Part shown: in pieces, positions 34,785 to 43,797 of the stretch
Numbering within the stretch: position 1 is the first letter of the stretch
Layout: every line of letters starts with the position of its first letter
Assembly (NCBI GenBank): GCA_016873455.1
Contig: VGXE01000001.1
Span: 62,001-126,000, forward strand
DNA: 64,000 bases
Reading direction: 5' to 3'
DNA from: Nitrospira sp.
GTDB taxonomy: Bacteria; Nitrospirota; Nitrospiria; Nitrospirales; Nitrospiraceae
Notes under the pieces: model-generated
Seen by the model: the letters and a program-made list of their open reading frames with translations, nothing else
The model's database searches: none
What the model was told of the DNA's origin: nothing
Program-made: the position numbers and the translations under genes

Positions 34785-34838
34785 GCGAACGGGGCAGGCT
34801 TCTGAGAAGGAGCTTGCCCCGTTCGTGTTTTGTCAGGC
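34785..34838 (+). terminator. Hairpin terminator between hisB and hisH
   Basis: GAACGGGGCA (from 34786) pairs with TGCCCCGTTC (34815-34824) through a partly paired extension (GGCTTCT/AGGAGCT). GTGTTTTGT follows. It would stop or attenuate transcription between the two halves of the his region. Confidence 0.7.
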
Positions 34839-34937
34839 CATCACCGGCGGGCAAGATGCACAGCAGTGGGCTCGTGATCAAGATTGCCAGTAGCAGTCTC
34901 CTGGCGGTTGCGGTATTGTTACGCTCTTGCGAGCAGG

Positions 34938-35012
34938 CTAGGGGCAAGAGGCAAGGGGTAAGAAGTTGGAGACAGCATTCCCGCTAGCCTCTGGCCTCAA
35001 GCCTCTCGCCTC
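34938..35012 (+). repeat. Inverted heptamer-repeat hairpin before hisH
   Basis: Left arm: CTAGGGG, CAAGAGG, CAAGGGG, TAAGAAG (34938-34965). Right arm: TAGCCTC, TGGCCTC, AAGCCTC, TCGCCTC (34985-35012). The unit is of GAGGCAA type and the loop about 20 bases. CACAAGG, the ribosome-binding site of hisH, comes straight after the right arm, 12 bases before the ATG. Confidence 0.85.
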
Positions 35013-35024
35013 CACAAGGTCGCT

Positions 35025-35636
35025 ATGATCGCGATTATCGATTACGGCATGGGCAATCTCCGCAGTGTCTCCAAGGCCTTCGAGGCCGTGGGGCACCAGG
35101 CGGTGGTGACGCGCGACGCCAGGGTGATCGGCAATGCCAGCCATGTGGTGCTGCCGGGTGTCGGGGCGTTCGGCGACTGTATGGCCAACATCGAGCAGTA
35201 CGGGCTGGTGGAGCCGATTCGCGCATCAATCCAATCAGGCAAGCCGTTCTTGGGAATTTGTCTTGGCCTCCAGCTCCTCTTCACGGAGAGCGAAGAGTTT
35301 GGGCCTCACAAGGGACTCGATATTATTTCCGGTAAGGTTCGCCGGTTTGCCGCCGGTTCGGCATTGAAAGTGCCGCACATCGGCTGGAATCAGGTTCACC
35401 ATCAGCGGGCGTGTCCATTGCTTGATGGGATTGCCGACGGAGCCGAGTGGTATTTCGTGCATTCTTATTTTGTCGATCCCGGTGACCAACACGTAGCCGC
35501 GACGACGACGACCTACGGGATGCCTTTCGTGTCGAGTGTCTGGAAGGACAATATTGTGGCCTGCCAATTTCATCCTGAGAAAAGCCAGGCCGTGGGGCTG
35601 CAGTTGATCAAGAATTTCGGAGCGTGGAAGGGATAG
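35025..35636 (+). CDS. hisH: Imidazole glycerol phosphate synthase, glutamine amidotransferase subunit
   Basis: The 203-residue class I amidotransferase has the nucleophile Cys in FLGICLGLQLLF, VLPGVGAFGDCMANI near residue 40 and the His-Glu pair in CQFHPEKSQAVG. It hydrolyses glutamine and channels ammonia to HisF, whose gene follows at 37218. The ATG has AAGG nine bases before it. It has no clear promoter of its own; transcription may leak through the upstream hairpin. Confidence 0.96.
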   Translation: MIAIIDYGMGNLRSVSKAFEAVGHQAVVTRDARVIGNASHVVLPGVGAFGDCMANIEQYGLVEPIRASIQSGKPFLGICLGLQLLFTESEEFGPHKGLDIISGKVRRFAAGSALKVPHIGWNQVHHQRACPLLDGIADGAEWYFVHSYFVDPGDQHVAATTTTYGMPFVSSVWKDNIVACQFHPEKSQAVGLQLIKNFGAWKG

Positions 35637-35652
35637 CTCCTGGGGGTAAGGC

Positions 35653-36411
35653 GTGAGCACGGACCGTAACAGACCTATCGAAATCGGCCGGGCACTTTGT
35701 GCGGTCATGCTGGTGGTTCTTGTGTGTGCCGCGGCGGGTTGCAGTGGATGGAAAGTCACGACGGAGTCGTCGGATCTTTTGCCGCGGTATACGGTTCGCT
35801 CCATGGCGCTGGTGCCATTTTCCTCGATTGCTACGCCGCAGGTGCGCGACCAGGGTTCTCCATATTTTTCGACTCCTCAGAGCATCCGCCAGCATGATAT
35901 GTCCGTCGCCATTCCAGGTGATGCTGAACCGCCTCCCAGGCAGGCGGCCTCGGTTCCTGCCTCTGCGGCGGAGCGGGTCACGCAATTATTCTGGAAGCAC
36001 CTCCAGTCGCGAGAAGGTCTGCATATGGTGCCGCTCGGTGATTCAGCCAAAGCCGCCGCTGCCGATGGGGCGTTTGCCAAGGCCAGGCCAGAAGCGGTCG
36101 CCGCCGCGCTGGCCAGGTCACTCAAGGTAGATGCGGCATTGGTGGGGTATGTGTCGATGTATCAAGAACGGGTCGGCAGCCGGCTCGGGGCCAATCCCAC
36201 CGCGGCCGTTGGTTTCGAGGTCAAGGTCGTGTCGGCGGACGGCCAAGTGTTATGGGTCGGCAATTATTATGAGCGGCAACGGCCGTTGATCGAGGATGTC
36301 GTCGGATTTATCCAACGGTCCGGTATGTTCGTGACGGCGGAGGAATTGGCGGAATACGGTGTCGATGAGCTCATGAAAGAATTTCCGTTCGGCGGAGTGA
36401 AAGGCAAGTAA
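35653..36411 (+). CDS. Putative lipoprotein inside the his cluster
   Basis: The 252-residue product has a lipoprotein signal (GRALCAVMLVVLVCAAAGC, lipobox AAGC). The mature part has strand segments (YTVRSMALVPFSS), a Pro/Ala-rich region, then ARSLKVDAALVGYVSMYQER and GFEVKVVSADGQVLWVGNYY, a pattern seen in periplasmic lipoproteins of the CsgG/GNA1162-like fold. The GTG start has GGGGGTAAGG before it. It stands 16 bases after hisH and one base before hisA, so it is translated with histidine genes without an obvious metabolic reason. Confidence 0.7.
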   Translation: MSTDRNRPIEIGRALCAVMLVVLVCAAAGCSGWKVTTESSDLLPRYTVRSMALVPFSSIATPQVRDQGSPYFSTPQSIRQHDMSVAIPGDAEPPPRQAASVPASAAERVTQLFWKHLQSREGLHMVPLGDSAKAAAADGAFAKARPEAVAAALARSLKVDAALVGYVSMYQERVGSRLGANPTAAVGFEVKVVSADGQVLWVGNYYERQRPLIEDVVGFIQRSGMFVTAEELAEYGVDELMKEFPFGGVKGK

Positions 36412-36412
36412 C

Positions 36413-37159
36413 GTGCTGGTGATCCCGGCGATCGATTTGAAGGACGGCCGCTGTGTCCGGTTGCGTCAGGGCGATATGGCGGCGGAGACCGTCTACTCGG
36501 AAGATGTCCCGGCAATGGCACGGACGTGGCAGGAGGGCGGTGCCTCGCTGATCCACGTCGTGGATCTGAACGGGGCGGTCGACGGGGAACCCCGCAATCT
36601 TCCGGAGATTGAGACCGTCCTGAAGACGGTGAAGGTCAAGGTTCAGATCGGCGGTGGGATCAGGACCATCGAGACGGTTCGTCGTTATCTTCAGGCTGGG
36701 GTGTCGCGCGTGGTTCTGGGGACGGCCGCGTTGACGGATCGGGCGTTTCTTGAACAGGCCTGCCGGGAATTCCCCCGGCAAATCCTGCTGGGCCTCGATG
36801 CGCGCGACGGCAAAGTCGCCGTGAAGGGGTGGACATCGGTGTCGGACACGAGGGCCATCGATTTGTTGAAGGAAGTGAGTGGGCTGGCAATCGGGGCGGT
36901 CATTTACACGGATATCGCGCGGGATGGGATGTTGAGCGGGCCGAATCTTCCGGCATTGAAGGAAGTCGCCGCTGCGTCCGCGTTTCCCGTGATTGCCTCC
37001 GGAGGGATCAGCCGGGTCGAGGATCTGTTTGAGGTGCGAGCGCTTGGACCGCAGATCGAAGGGGCGATCGTTGGCAAGGCGCTGTATGACGGCAAACTGA
37101 ACTATGCCGCCGCGGTTGCCGCACTCGGCACTGGGCCAGGGGCGAGGGGCAAGGGGTGA
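36413..37159 (+). CDS. hisA: ProFAR isomerase
   Basis: The 248-residue TIM barrel has LVIPAIDLKDGRCVRLRQGD at the start (GTG codon), the catalytic Asp there, VQIGGGIRTIETVRRYL and the second Asp in IYTDIARDGMLSGPN. It isomerises the aminoaldose ProFAR to PRFAR. The last ten residues (GTGPGARGKG) are encoded by the left arm of a heptamer repeat and are unlikely to be part of the fold. Confidence 0.95.
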   Translation: MLVIPAIDLKDGRCVRLRQGDMAAETVYSEDVPAMARTWQEGGASLIHVVDLNGAVDGEPRNLPEIETVLKTVKVKVQIGGGIRTIETVRRYLQAGVSRVVLGTAALTDRAFLEQACREFPRQILLGLDARDGKVAVKGWTSVSDTRAIDLLKEVSGLAIGAVIYTDIARDGMLSGPNLPALKEVAAASAFPVIASGGISRVEDLFEVRALGPQIEGAIVGKALYDGKLNYAAAVAALGTGPGARGKG

Positions 37160-37196
37160 ACGGAGTCCGAGCCGCAGGCCTCGTGCCTCTGGCCGT
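37133..37196 (+). repeat. Inverted heptamer-repeat hairpin overlapping the hisA 3' end
   Basis: Left arm: GGGCCAG, GGGCGAG, GGGCAAG, GGGTGAA (37133-37160), coding for the end of HisA including its TGA. Right arm: AGGCCTC, GTGCCTC, TGGCCGT (37176-37196). The loop is about 15 bases. The hisF start is 22 bases further on. Confidence 0.78.
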
Positions 37197-37217
37197 GAGC
37201 GAGCGTTGTGAGCGAGT

Positions 37218-38000
37218 ATGTTGACCAAACGCATCATCCCTTGTCTAGACGTGAAGGACGGTCGTGTCGTGAAAGGCGTGAGCTTTCTGAATCTTCGCGA
37301 TGCGGGCGATCCGGTTGAGGCGGCGGTGGTATACGATCGTGAAGGGGCGGATGAACTCTGCTTCCTGGATATCACGGCGTCCCATGAAAACCGCAAGACG
37401 ATTCTCGACGTGGTCGAACGGACGGCTGCGCGGGTGTTCATGCCGGTGACGGTCGGCGGCGGGGTGCGCACACTCGACGATGTCAGAAATCTGCTGAACG
37501 CCGGGGCGGACAAGGTCAGTATCAACACGGCGGCGGTGGAGCGGCCTGAGTTTGTCAAAGAGGCGGCCCAGCGCTTCGGCACACAATGCATCGTCGTCGC
37601 CATCGATGCGAAGCGGGCTGCGGACGCCGACCGATGGGACGTGTTTACGCACGGCGGGCGCCGATCGACCGGCTTAGACGTTATGGATTGGGCAAAACGA
37701 ATGGAAGGCTACGGGGCGGGAGAAATCTTATTGACCAGCATGGATCAAGATGGCAGGCAGAGCGGGTACGATTTGGCGCTGACTGCCGCTGTGTCGGAAC
37801 GGGTGTCGATTCCTGTGATTGCGTCCGGCGGAGTCGGCACGCTGGATCACTTGTATGATGGGTTTGTGAAGGGGAAGGCGGATGCCGTTCTGGCGGCGTC
37901 GATCTTTCACTTTCGGACGTATACGATTCCTCAGGCAAAGGCGTATTTGAAGGAACGGGGGATTCCCGTACGAAGGGCTTCTGTAGAACAGGCCGTGTGA
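37218..38000 (+). CDS. hisF: Imidazole glycerol phosphate synthase, cyclase subunit
   Basis: The 260-residue TIM barrel starts [20 protein letters not shown], with the catalytic Asp in CLDVKDG and the second in [35 protein letters not shown] and [13 protein letters not shown] are the phosphate-binding segments. With HisH it makes IGP and AICAR. The ribosome-binding site is weak (GAGCGAGT). Confidence 0.96.
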   Translation: MLTKRIIPCLDVKDGRVVKGVSFLNLRDAGDPVEAAVVYDREGADELCFLDITASHENRKTILDVVERTAARVFMPVTVGGGVRTLDDVRNLLNAGADKVSINTAAVERPEFVKEAAQRFGTQCIVVAIDAKRAADADRWDVFTHGGRRSTGLDVMDWAKRMEGYGAGEILLTSMDQDGRQSGYDLALTAAVSERVSIPVIASGGVGTLDHLYDGFVKGKADAVLAASIFHFRTYTIPQAKAYLKERGIPVRRASVEQAV

Positions 38001-38004
38001 GCAG

Positions 38005-38673
38005 ATGAATCAGAAACCGGCACCTCAGTTCACATTCGATCAACAAGGCCTACTCCCGGCCGTCGTGCAGGATTGGCTGGACGGATCAGTGCTGATGCTG
38101 GGCTATATGAATCAAGAGGCCATCGCCAGAACCCTCGCGACCAAGCGCGTCCACTTTTGGAGTCGATCGCGCAAGCGTCTCTGGGAAAAAGGCGAGACGT
38201 CCGGGCACACCCTGCATGTCAAAGATCTCTTCGTCGATTGCGACCACGACACCATCTTAGTGAAGGCCCAGGCCGTCGGCCCGACCTGCCATACGGGTGA
38301 ACGGGCCTGTTTTTTTTCCAGACTGGACGAACAAGGGCGGACGGTTGCGGAGAACACTCAGGATGCGGCAGGGGGGATTCTTGAGGCGGTACTGCGGACG
38401 ATCCGCGAGCGTCGCGCGCACCCGCAAGCCGGGTCCTATACGACCAAGCTGTTCGAAGGCGGCCATGACAAGATTCTGAAGAAAGTCGCGGAAGAGGCGG
38501 GGGAAGTGCTGCTGGCCTCGAAAGGCGGCAAGAAGGAAGAAATCGTCTATGAGGTGGCCGACCTCTTCTTTCACACGCTGATGGTGTTGGGCTATCATGA
38601 AGTGGCGCTTCAGGACATCTATCAGGAGTTGGGCAAGCGATTCGGCAAGTCCGGATTGAGAACGGAGAAGTGA
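38005..38673 (+). CDS. hisI: Bifunctional phosphoribosyl-AMP cyclohydrolase / phosphoribosyl-ATP pyrophosphatase
   Basis: The 222-residue protein is a HisI-HisE fusion. The HisI part (1-125) has MLGYMNQEAIARTLATKRVH, the zinc and metal-binding DCDHDTILVKAQAVGPTCH and a Cys later. The HisE part (about 125-215) has SYTTKLFEGGHDKILKKVAE, then EEAGEVLLA and EVADLFFHTLMVL. It catalyses steps two and three of histidine synthesis. It follows hisF by four bases. Confidence 0.95.
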   Translation: MNQKPAPQFTFDQQGLLPAVVQDWLDGSVLMLGYMNQEAIARTLATKRVHFWSRSRKRLWEKGETSGHTLHVKDLFVDCDHDTILVKAQAVGPTCHTGERACFFSRLDEQGRTVAENTQDAAGGILEAVLRTIRERRAHPQAGSYTTKLFEGGHDKILKKVAEEAGEVLLASKGGKKEEIVYEVADLFFHTLMVLGYHEVALQDIYQELGKRFGKSGLRTEK

Positions 38674-38683
38674 GGAGCGGGCG

Positions 38684-39028
38684 ATGAGCGACTGCCTGTT
38701 CTGTAAGATTGCGGGGAAAACGATTCCCGCGAAGATTGTTCACGAAGATGATCAGACCCTGGCCTTTGATGACATCCATCCGCAGGCGCCGGTGCATACC
38801 CTGGTGATTCCGAAACGGCATGTGACATCCATCCAAGATCTGGGCGAGTCGGATCAACCTTTGCTGGCCAGGTTGTTGCTGGCCTGTACGAAGGTGGCGA
38901 AAGACAAAGGGGTGGCCGACCCAGGATTTCGTCTGGTGGCCAATACGGGGCGAGACGGAGGCCAAACCGTCTTCCATCTGCATTTTCACGTCATAGGCGG
39001 CCGACATTTGGGCTGGCCGCCGGGCTGA
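38684..39028 (+). CDS. HIT (HINT-type) hydrolase
   Basis: The 114-residue protein starts MSDCLFCKIAGKTIPAKIVH, the beginning of HINT proteins. It has AFDDIHPQAPVHTLVIPKRH and the triad HLHFHVIGGRHLGWPPG. Members hydrolyse adenosine phosphoramidates. It stands ten bases after hisI, so is probably part of the his transcript. It belongs to a different subgroup from the HIT protein at 7539. Confidence 0.95.
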   Translation: MSDCLFCKIAGKTIPAKIVHEDDQTLAFDDIHPQAPVHTLVIPKRHVTSIQDLGESDQPLLARLLLACTKVAKDKGVADPGFRLVANTGRDGGQTVFHLHFHVIGGRHLGWPPG

Positions 39029-39043
39029 CGCCGTTCCTCGGAA

Positions 39044-39073
39044 TTGACAGATTTTTGAGCCGTCTGTTAATCT
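39044..39073 (+). promoter_or_regulatory. Possible promoter before dnaG-rpoD
   Basis: A perfect TTGACA (39044-39049) is followed after 18 bases by TAATCT (39068-39073). It is placed correctly for the dnaG-rpoD operon; the -10 is weak. Confidence 0.5.
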
Positions 39074-39138
39074 GTCCGGTCAATTTTTCAACCACTTCGT
39101 CATAGACTCGTCCCATCGCGTGCGACGAGGAAGCAGGA

Positions 39139-40977
39139 GTGTTGACTCTCGTGGGTCACGGGCTGATTTCCGACGACATCATCGATCAGATTAAGAGCCG
39201 GATCGACATCACGGACATCGTTGGTCATCACGTGTCCCTGACGAAAGCCGGCCAAAATCTCAAGGGCTTATGCCCATTTCATCAGGAGAAGACCCCCTCA
39301 TTCACCGTCAGCCCGTCCCGCCAAATCTTCCATTGTTTTGGTTGCGGAGCCGGGGGCAACGTGTTCACGTTCCTCACCCGTTTGACGGGATCCAGTTTCC
39401 CGGAAGTGGTGCGGGATCTCGGTCAGAAGGTGGGAATCGAAGTGCGCGAGATGGCCTCCCGCACCGGAGCTCCGGTGGGACAAGCCAAGCGAGTCGAACA
39501 GGTGAACGAGGCCGCGGCGGCGTGGTTCACGCACAATCTGCGTGATCCCAAGATCGGAGCCGTCGGGCGCGACTATCTGGAGAGGCGGGGCATTCAGCCG
39601 TCCATGATTGATCGATTTGGGATCGGTGTGGCGCCGGCCGAATGGGATGGATTGCTCAAAGCCCTCACCAGGCAGGGCTTTACGCAAGGCGATCTGGCCG
39701 CGGCCGGCCTTGTGGTGGCGCGCGACAATGGATCCGGTTTCTACGACCGGTTCCGGGCCCGCGTCATGTTCACGATCACGGATTTGCGCAAGCGCGTCGT
39801 CGGATTCGGCGGCCGGGTGCTGGGTGATGGCGAGCCCAAATATTTGAATTCCCCTGATACCCCCTTGTTTAAGAAAGGGCAGACGCTCTTTGCCTTCGAT
39901 CAGGCGCGTGAAGCCATCGTGCGAACCAAGACGGTGATCGTCGTCGAGGGGTATTTCGATGCGATCGCGCTGCACCAGGCGGGGCTCACCCACACCGTCG
40001 CCACACTGGGGACCGCGTTAACCCCCGAGCATATTCACGCCGTGCGGCGGTTTGCCGATCAAGTGGTGCTGCTGTTCGACCCTGATGCGGCCGGTGTGCG
40101 TGCGGCGTTGCGAGGATTGGATCTGTTCGTCAACAGTGGATTAGGCGTCAAAGTCGTTACCCTGCCGGCCGGTGAGGACCCTGATACCTTTGTGCGGAAG
40201 GAGGGTGCCGGCACCTTCGCACGGCTGGAAGCGGCCGCCCCCAGTCTCCTGGACTATGCGCTGGATTACACGGTCAAACAGGCCGAAGCGGGCTCACTGG
40301 AAAGCCGCATCCGAAGCGTCGACGAGGTGCTGCGGATTCTGCAGAAGAGCGAACACCCCATCGAGCGGGGGGAGCGTTTTAGAATCGTGGCGGAACGACT
40401 AGGAATCAGCCAGTCCCGGCTGATCGAACGGTACCCGGCCCTCCTCGCTCAGCCGAAGCCACGTGTGGAGTTGCCGCGTACGCAGCCCACACCGGAGATC
40501 CCGCTCAATGTCCTGTTCAAAGGATTGCCCGAAGAGCGGGATTTGCTGTTTTTGCTGTTGCAGGGCAAGTTGTCTTCTGCCGACGTCCGGCGTCTGAAAC
40601 CGGAGGCCTTTACCGTCGCGCCCGGACGCAAACTGGTCGAGATCGCGCTGGCTCATGTGGATCGGGAGGGGCGCATCACTCTCCGATCGGTTTTGGATGC
40701 GTCGGTGGGCGATCCTGAGTGTGGCGCGCTGACGACGGAATTGTCGATGCGCGAGGATCATTTCGACGATGTTCCCCTTCACGTTCGGGCTTGCCTGGAT
40801 AGCCTCGATCGTAAGCGGGCGGAACAAGTGCTGCGGGATCTGATCGGCCGGCTGAAGGCAGCCGAACGTGAAGGGCGTGCGGATGATGTGCGACAGTTGA
40901 ATGTGCAAATCAACGAACTGCGCATCCGGAAAGCTGCCGTGCCGGCTGCCGGGGCGGTGTCCTTAGTGAAGGAGTAG
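39139..40977 (+). CDS. dnaG: DNA primase
   Basis: The 612-residue protein has the zinc ribbon [20 protein letters not shown] then HCFGCGAGG (near residues 43-78). The catalytic TOPRIM core has [17 protein letters not shown] and [18 protein letters not shown]. The C-terminal helicase-binding region is present and the length is near E. coli DnaG (581). The GTG at 39139 gives a few extra residues before [16 protein letters not shown]; a GTG at 39151 is a possible alternative. The pairing with rpoD, two bases downstream, is the classical macromolecular-synthesis operon. Confidence 0.95.
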   Translation: MLTLVGHGLISDDIIDQIKSRIDITDIVGHHVSLTKAGQNLKGLCPFHQEKTPSFTVSPSRQIFHCFGCGAGGNVFTFLTRLTGSSFPEVVRDLGQKVGIEVREMASRTGAPVGQAKRVEQVNEAAAAWFTHNLRDPKIGAVGRDYLERRGIQPSMIDRFGIGVAPAEWDGLLKALTRQGFTQGDLAAAGLVVARDNGSGFYDRFRARVMFTITDLRKRVVGFGGRVLGDGEPKYLNSPDTPLFKKGQTLFAFDQAREAIVRTKTVIVVEGYFDAIALHQAGLTHTVATLGTALTPEHIHAVRRFADQVVLLFDPDAAGVRAALRGLDLFVNSGLGVKVVTLPAGEDPDTFVRKEGAGTFARLEAAAPSLLDYALDYTVKQAEAGSLESRIRSVDEVLRILQKSEHPIERGERFRIVAERLGISQSRLIERYPALLAQPKPRVELPRTQPTPEIPLNVLFKGLPEERDLLFLLLQGKLSSADVRRLKPEAFTVAPGRKLVEIALAHVDREGRITLRSVLDASVGDPECGALTTELSMREDHFDDVPLHVRACLDSLDRKRAEQVLRDLIGRLKAAEREGRADDVRQLNVQINELRIRKAAVPAAGAVSLVKE

Positions 40978-40979
40978 TC

Positions 40980-42797
40980 ATGCCGAAACAAGAATTGCTC
41001 GGTGAGGTAAAAAAGCTGATCACGATCGGGAAGGAAAAAGGCTTCCTGACCTATGACGAACTCAACAGCACCTTGCCGGCTGAAGTCGTGTCGTCCGACC
41101 AGTTTGGCAGCATTATGACCATGTTCGGCGAGATGGACATCGAAATCGTCGATGCGCCCGAAGGCGAGCGGCCGCGGAAACGATCCGAGAACGGCGAGGC
41201 CGGCGAGGATGCCGAGGATGTGGATACGGAGTCCGAGGAGGAAAACGACAAACCGATCGACCTGACGCCGGGGGCGTTGAGCCGGACGGACGACCCGGTG
41301 CGGTTATACCTCAAGGAAATGGGCAGCGTGGCGCTGCTCAGCCGCGAAGGCGAGATTGAAATCGCAAAACGGATCGAGGAAGGGAAGCACGACATCGCGT
41401 CCGTGATTTATGGCATGCCGATGACCATCGAGTTTGTGCTCGCCTTGCGCGATCAGCTGAAGGACGGCACCATCGATGTGCGCGAGATCGTGCCGGTGCA
41501 GGAGCAGGAGGAAGAACTCGAAGAGGATCAGCAGCCGGTCGAGCGTGATTACGAGGAGTTGCGTGTCAAGACGCTGGACGCATTGAACGCGGTGCGAAAG
41601 GTCTCGTTGGCGCTCAAGGCGCTGGTCGACAAGGGGAAGCATCTCGGCACTGATCCGGCCAAGCAGAAGAAGTTCAAAAAACAGTTTGATCTGGTGCGCC
41701 AGCAGGTCGTGGACAAGATCGAATCCGTGAATCTTCACGGGGTACTCAAGGATCGGATGGTGCAGCGCGTCCGCGACCTCAATGTCCAGATTCGGGCGGC
41801 GGAGCGGGAGGCGGTGAATTGCCAGCGGCGGATTGGCGTGGGCGGCGAAGCGGGCGCGGAACTGCTCAGGAAAATGTGCCGCAGCCGTCCGGACCTGTTG
41901 GCCGTGAAACGGAAGACCGGGGTATCGGAAGAGAACTTGCTGGAAATCAAGAAGGTCTACCAAGCCGCCAAGGCCCGAGTGCGCCAGTTGGAAACCGAGG
42001 AGGCGCTGGTTCCGGCCGAAGAAATCAAGGATGCCGTCAAGCATCTCGACGTCGCGGAAGAAAAGGTCAAACGCGGCAAGGCCGAACTGGTGGAAGCCAA
42101 CCTGCGTCTGGTGGTCAGTATTGCCAAGAAGTACACCAATCGAGGGTTGCAGTTCCTGGATCTCATTCAGGAGGGCAACATCGGGCTGATGAAAGCCGTG
42201 GATAAGTTCGAGTACAAGCGCGGGTACAAGTTCAGCACGTATGCGACGTGGTGGATCCGCCAGGCGATCACCCGGGCGATCGCCGACCAGGCGCGGACGA
42301 TCCGGATTCCGGTCCACATGATCGAGACGATCAACAAGCTGATCCGCACGTCGCGCCATCTCGTGCAGAAACTCGGCCGCGAGCCGCTGCCGGAAGAAAT
42401 CGCCGAGCGGATGGATCTGCCCGTGGACAAGGTGCGGAAGATTCTCAAGATCGCGCGTGAGCCGATTTCCCTCGAAACGCCGATCGGCGAGGAGGAAGAC
42501 AGCCATCTGGGCGATTTCATCGAGGACAAAAAGGCCGTGTCGCCGTTGGAAGCGGCGATCCGGTATGACCTGCAACGGCAGATCAACAGCGCGCTGGAAA
42601 CTCTGACGCCGCGGGAAGAAAAGGTCTTGCGCAAACGATTCGGCATCGGAGAGGCCACCGACCATACGCTGGAGGAAGTGGGACAAGATTTTGAGGTGAC
42701 GCGCGAACGCATCCGGCAAATCGAAGCCAAGGCTTTGCGGAAGTTGCGCCATCCGAGCCGGAGCAAAAAGCTGAGAAGCTTCGTCGAGAGTTTGTAA
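40980..42797 (+). CDS. rpoD: RNA polymerase primary sigma factor
   Basis: The 605-residue sigma-70 has region 1.1 at the N-terminus, an acidic stretch ([14 protein letters not shown]), region 1.2 ([20 protein letters not shown]), a non-conserved insertion, and region 2 ([39 protein letters not shown]). Region 3 follows ([16 protein letters not shown]), then region 4 ([20 protein letters not shown]), which reads the -35 element. It is slightly shorter than E. coli RpoD (613). The TTGACA and TATAAT-like promoters in this window agree with such a factor. Confidence 0.97.
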   Translation: MPKQELLGEVKKLITIGKEKGFLTYDELNSTLPAEVVSSDQFGSIMTMFGEMDIEIVDAPEGERPRKRSENGEAGEDAEDVDTESEEENDKPIDLTPGALSRTDDPVRLYLKEMGSVALLSREGEIEIAKRIEEGKHDIASVIYGMPMTIEFVLALRDQLKDGTIDVREIVPVQEQEEELEEDQQPVERDYEELRVKTLDALNAVRKVSLALKALVDKGKHLGTDPAKQKKFKKQFDLVRQQVVDKIESVNLHGVLKDRMVQRVRDLNVQIRAAEREAVNCQRRIGVGGEAGAELLRKMCRSRPDLLAVKRKTGVSEENLLEIKKVYQAAKARVRQLETEEALVPAEEIKDAVKHLDVAEEKVKRGKAELVEANLRLVVSIAKKYTNRGLQFLDLIQEGNIGLMKAVDKFEYKRGYKFSTYATWWIRQAITRAIADQARTIRIPVHMIETINKLIRTSRHLVQKLGREPLPEEIAERMDLPVDKVRKILKIAREPISLETPIGEEEDSHLGDFIEDKKAVSPLEAAIRYDLQRQINSALETLTPREEKVLRKRFGIGEATDHTLEEVGQDFEVTRERIRQIEAKALRKLRHPSRSKKLRSFVESL

Positions 42798-42818
42798 GTA
42801 TCGACCGGATGGGCTCGA

Positions 42819-42847
42819 TTGACTCCATTCGGAGGGGAGCCTAGAAT
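42819..42847 (+). promoter_or_regulatory. Promoter of the CAT-anticodon tRNA
   Basis: TTGACT (42819-42824) and TAGAAT (42842-42847) are 17 bases apart. Each differs from consensus at one position. The predicted start lies about 47 bases before the tRNA. Confidence 0.75.
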
Positions 42848-42900
42848 CCCCGCCTGAGGCCGAGGGGAAGGTCGAGGCTGAGCCCGAACCTGTCCGAACA

Positions 42901-42977
42901 GGGCCCATAGCTCAGGTGGTTAGAGCGGCTGACTCATAATCAGCTGGTCCTAGGTTCAAGTCCTAGTGGGCCCACCA
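42901..42977 (+). tRNA. tRNA with anticodon CAT (elongator Met or, more likely, Ile2)
   Basis: The 77-base gene forms a cloverleaf: acceptor GGGCCCA/TGGGCCC, anticodon stem GCTGA/TCAGC with loop CTCATAA, T loop TTCAAGT and encoded CCA. Anticodon CAT is shared by initiator Met, elongator Met and lysidine-modified Ile2. The perfect acceptor pairing from base 1 excludes initiator. The sequence resembles Ile2 (GGGCC... with GACTCATAATC), but I cannot prove it. Confidence 0.93.
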
Positions 42978-43023
42978 GACCGTATCGATCGCCGAAGGGG
43001 CCTCACGGCAGAGAAAGGGCACG

Positions 43024-43797
43024 TTGAGCCGCAAACTGTCCCCACTCCTTGAATTGCAGAAACTTGATCTCCGTATTATGGAGATCAGTGATGCCCGCAG
43101 AAAAATCCCCGAACTCTTGCACACGGCTGAAGCCCCGCTACGCGACACCTCGAACACGCTGAATGAGACGAAGACCGCCGCCGAGGCGGCGGCCAAGGAA
43201 CGGCGCTCGCACGAAAAGGACTTAGAGGCGCACGAAGCCCAGACAGAGAAAATGAAGTCGCACGCGGCGAGCTTGAAGACCAACAAGGAATATCAGGCCC
43301 ATCTCTTCGAACTCGATCTGGCCAATAAGAAGCGCGGGGATTTTGAAGAAAAGATTCTGGTCTGCATGGACAAGATCGACCAGCTCCAGCGAACGGTGAA
43401 AGAGGCCGAAGGGAAGAAGAAGGCCTTGGAGGGGGCGTTCGCGCAGGAAAAGCAGGTCTTGGACGAACAGGATCGCACGCTGGCCGTGGAGCTGTCCCAA
43501 GTTGAAGCGCTCTACCGGGAAGCCGCGGCGCGAGTGGAGAAAAGCCTGCTCGACCGGTACACCCAGATCAAGGCCTCGCGCAAAGACCAGGCGCTGGCGG
43601 CGGTGCGCGATGGTATTTGCACCGGCTGCCGCTTGCAGATCCCGCCTCAGCTTATTGCGCAGGTCAAACGGTCCGACGACCTGCATGTCTGTCCCTATTG
43701 CCGCCGGATGCTGTATTGGGAAGGCGAACCGGCGACGGAAGCGTCCTCCGTGTCAGGAGCCAAGTCTTCAGACCTCGAAATCGGCGAGTCAGTCTAA
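43024..43797 (+). CDS. Coiled-coil zinc-ribbon protein (CT398/DUF164 type)
   Basis: The 257-residue protein is a long helical hairpin (about residues 10-180, heptad Leu, Lys and Glu pattern) followed by a C4 zinc ribbon: CTGCRLQIPPQLIAQV then CPYCRRMLYW. This is the C4-type zinc ribbon (DUF164/CT398) family, linked in some bacteria to flagellar or secretion components and to RNA metabolism. Its role here is unknown. The start appears to be TTG with AAAGGGC upstream. It converges with rnhC, overlapping by four bases. Confidence 0.85.
   Translation: MSRKLSPLLELQKLDLRIMEISDARRKIPELLHTAEAPLRDTSNTLNETKTAAEAAAKERRSHEKDLEAHEAQTEKMKSHAASLKTNKEYQAHLFELDLANKKRGDFEEKILVCMDKIDQLQRTVKEAEGKKKALEGAFAQEKQVLDEQDRTLAVELSQVEALYREAAARVEKSLLDRYTQIKASRKDQALAAVRDGICTGCRLQIPPQLIAQVKRSDDLHVCPYCRRMLYWEGEPATEASSVSGAKSSDLEIGESV

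Noticed and set aside
41304-42908. Minus-strand frame of 534 codons
   Set aside because: Antisense of rpoD; long only because of codon bias in G+C-rich DNA.
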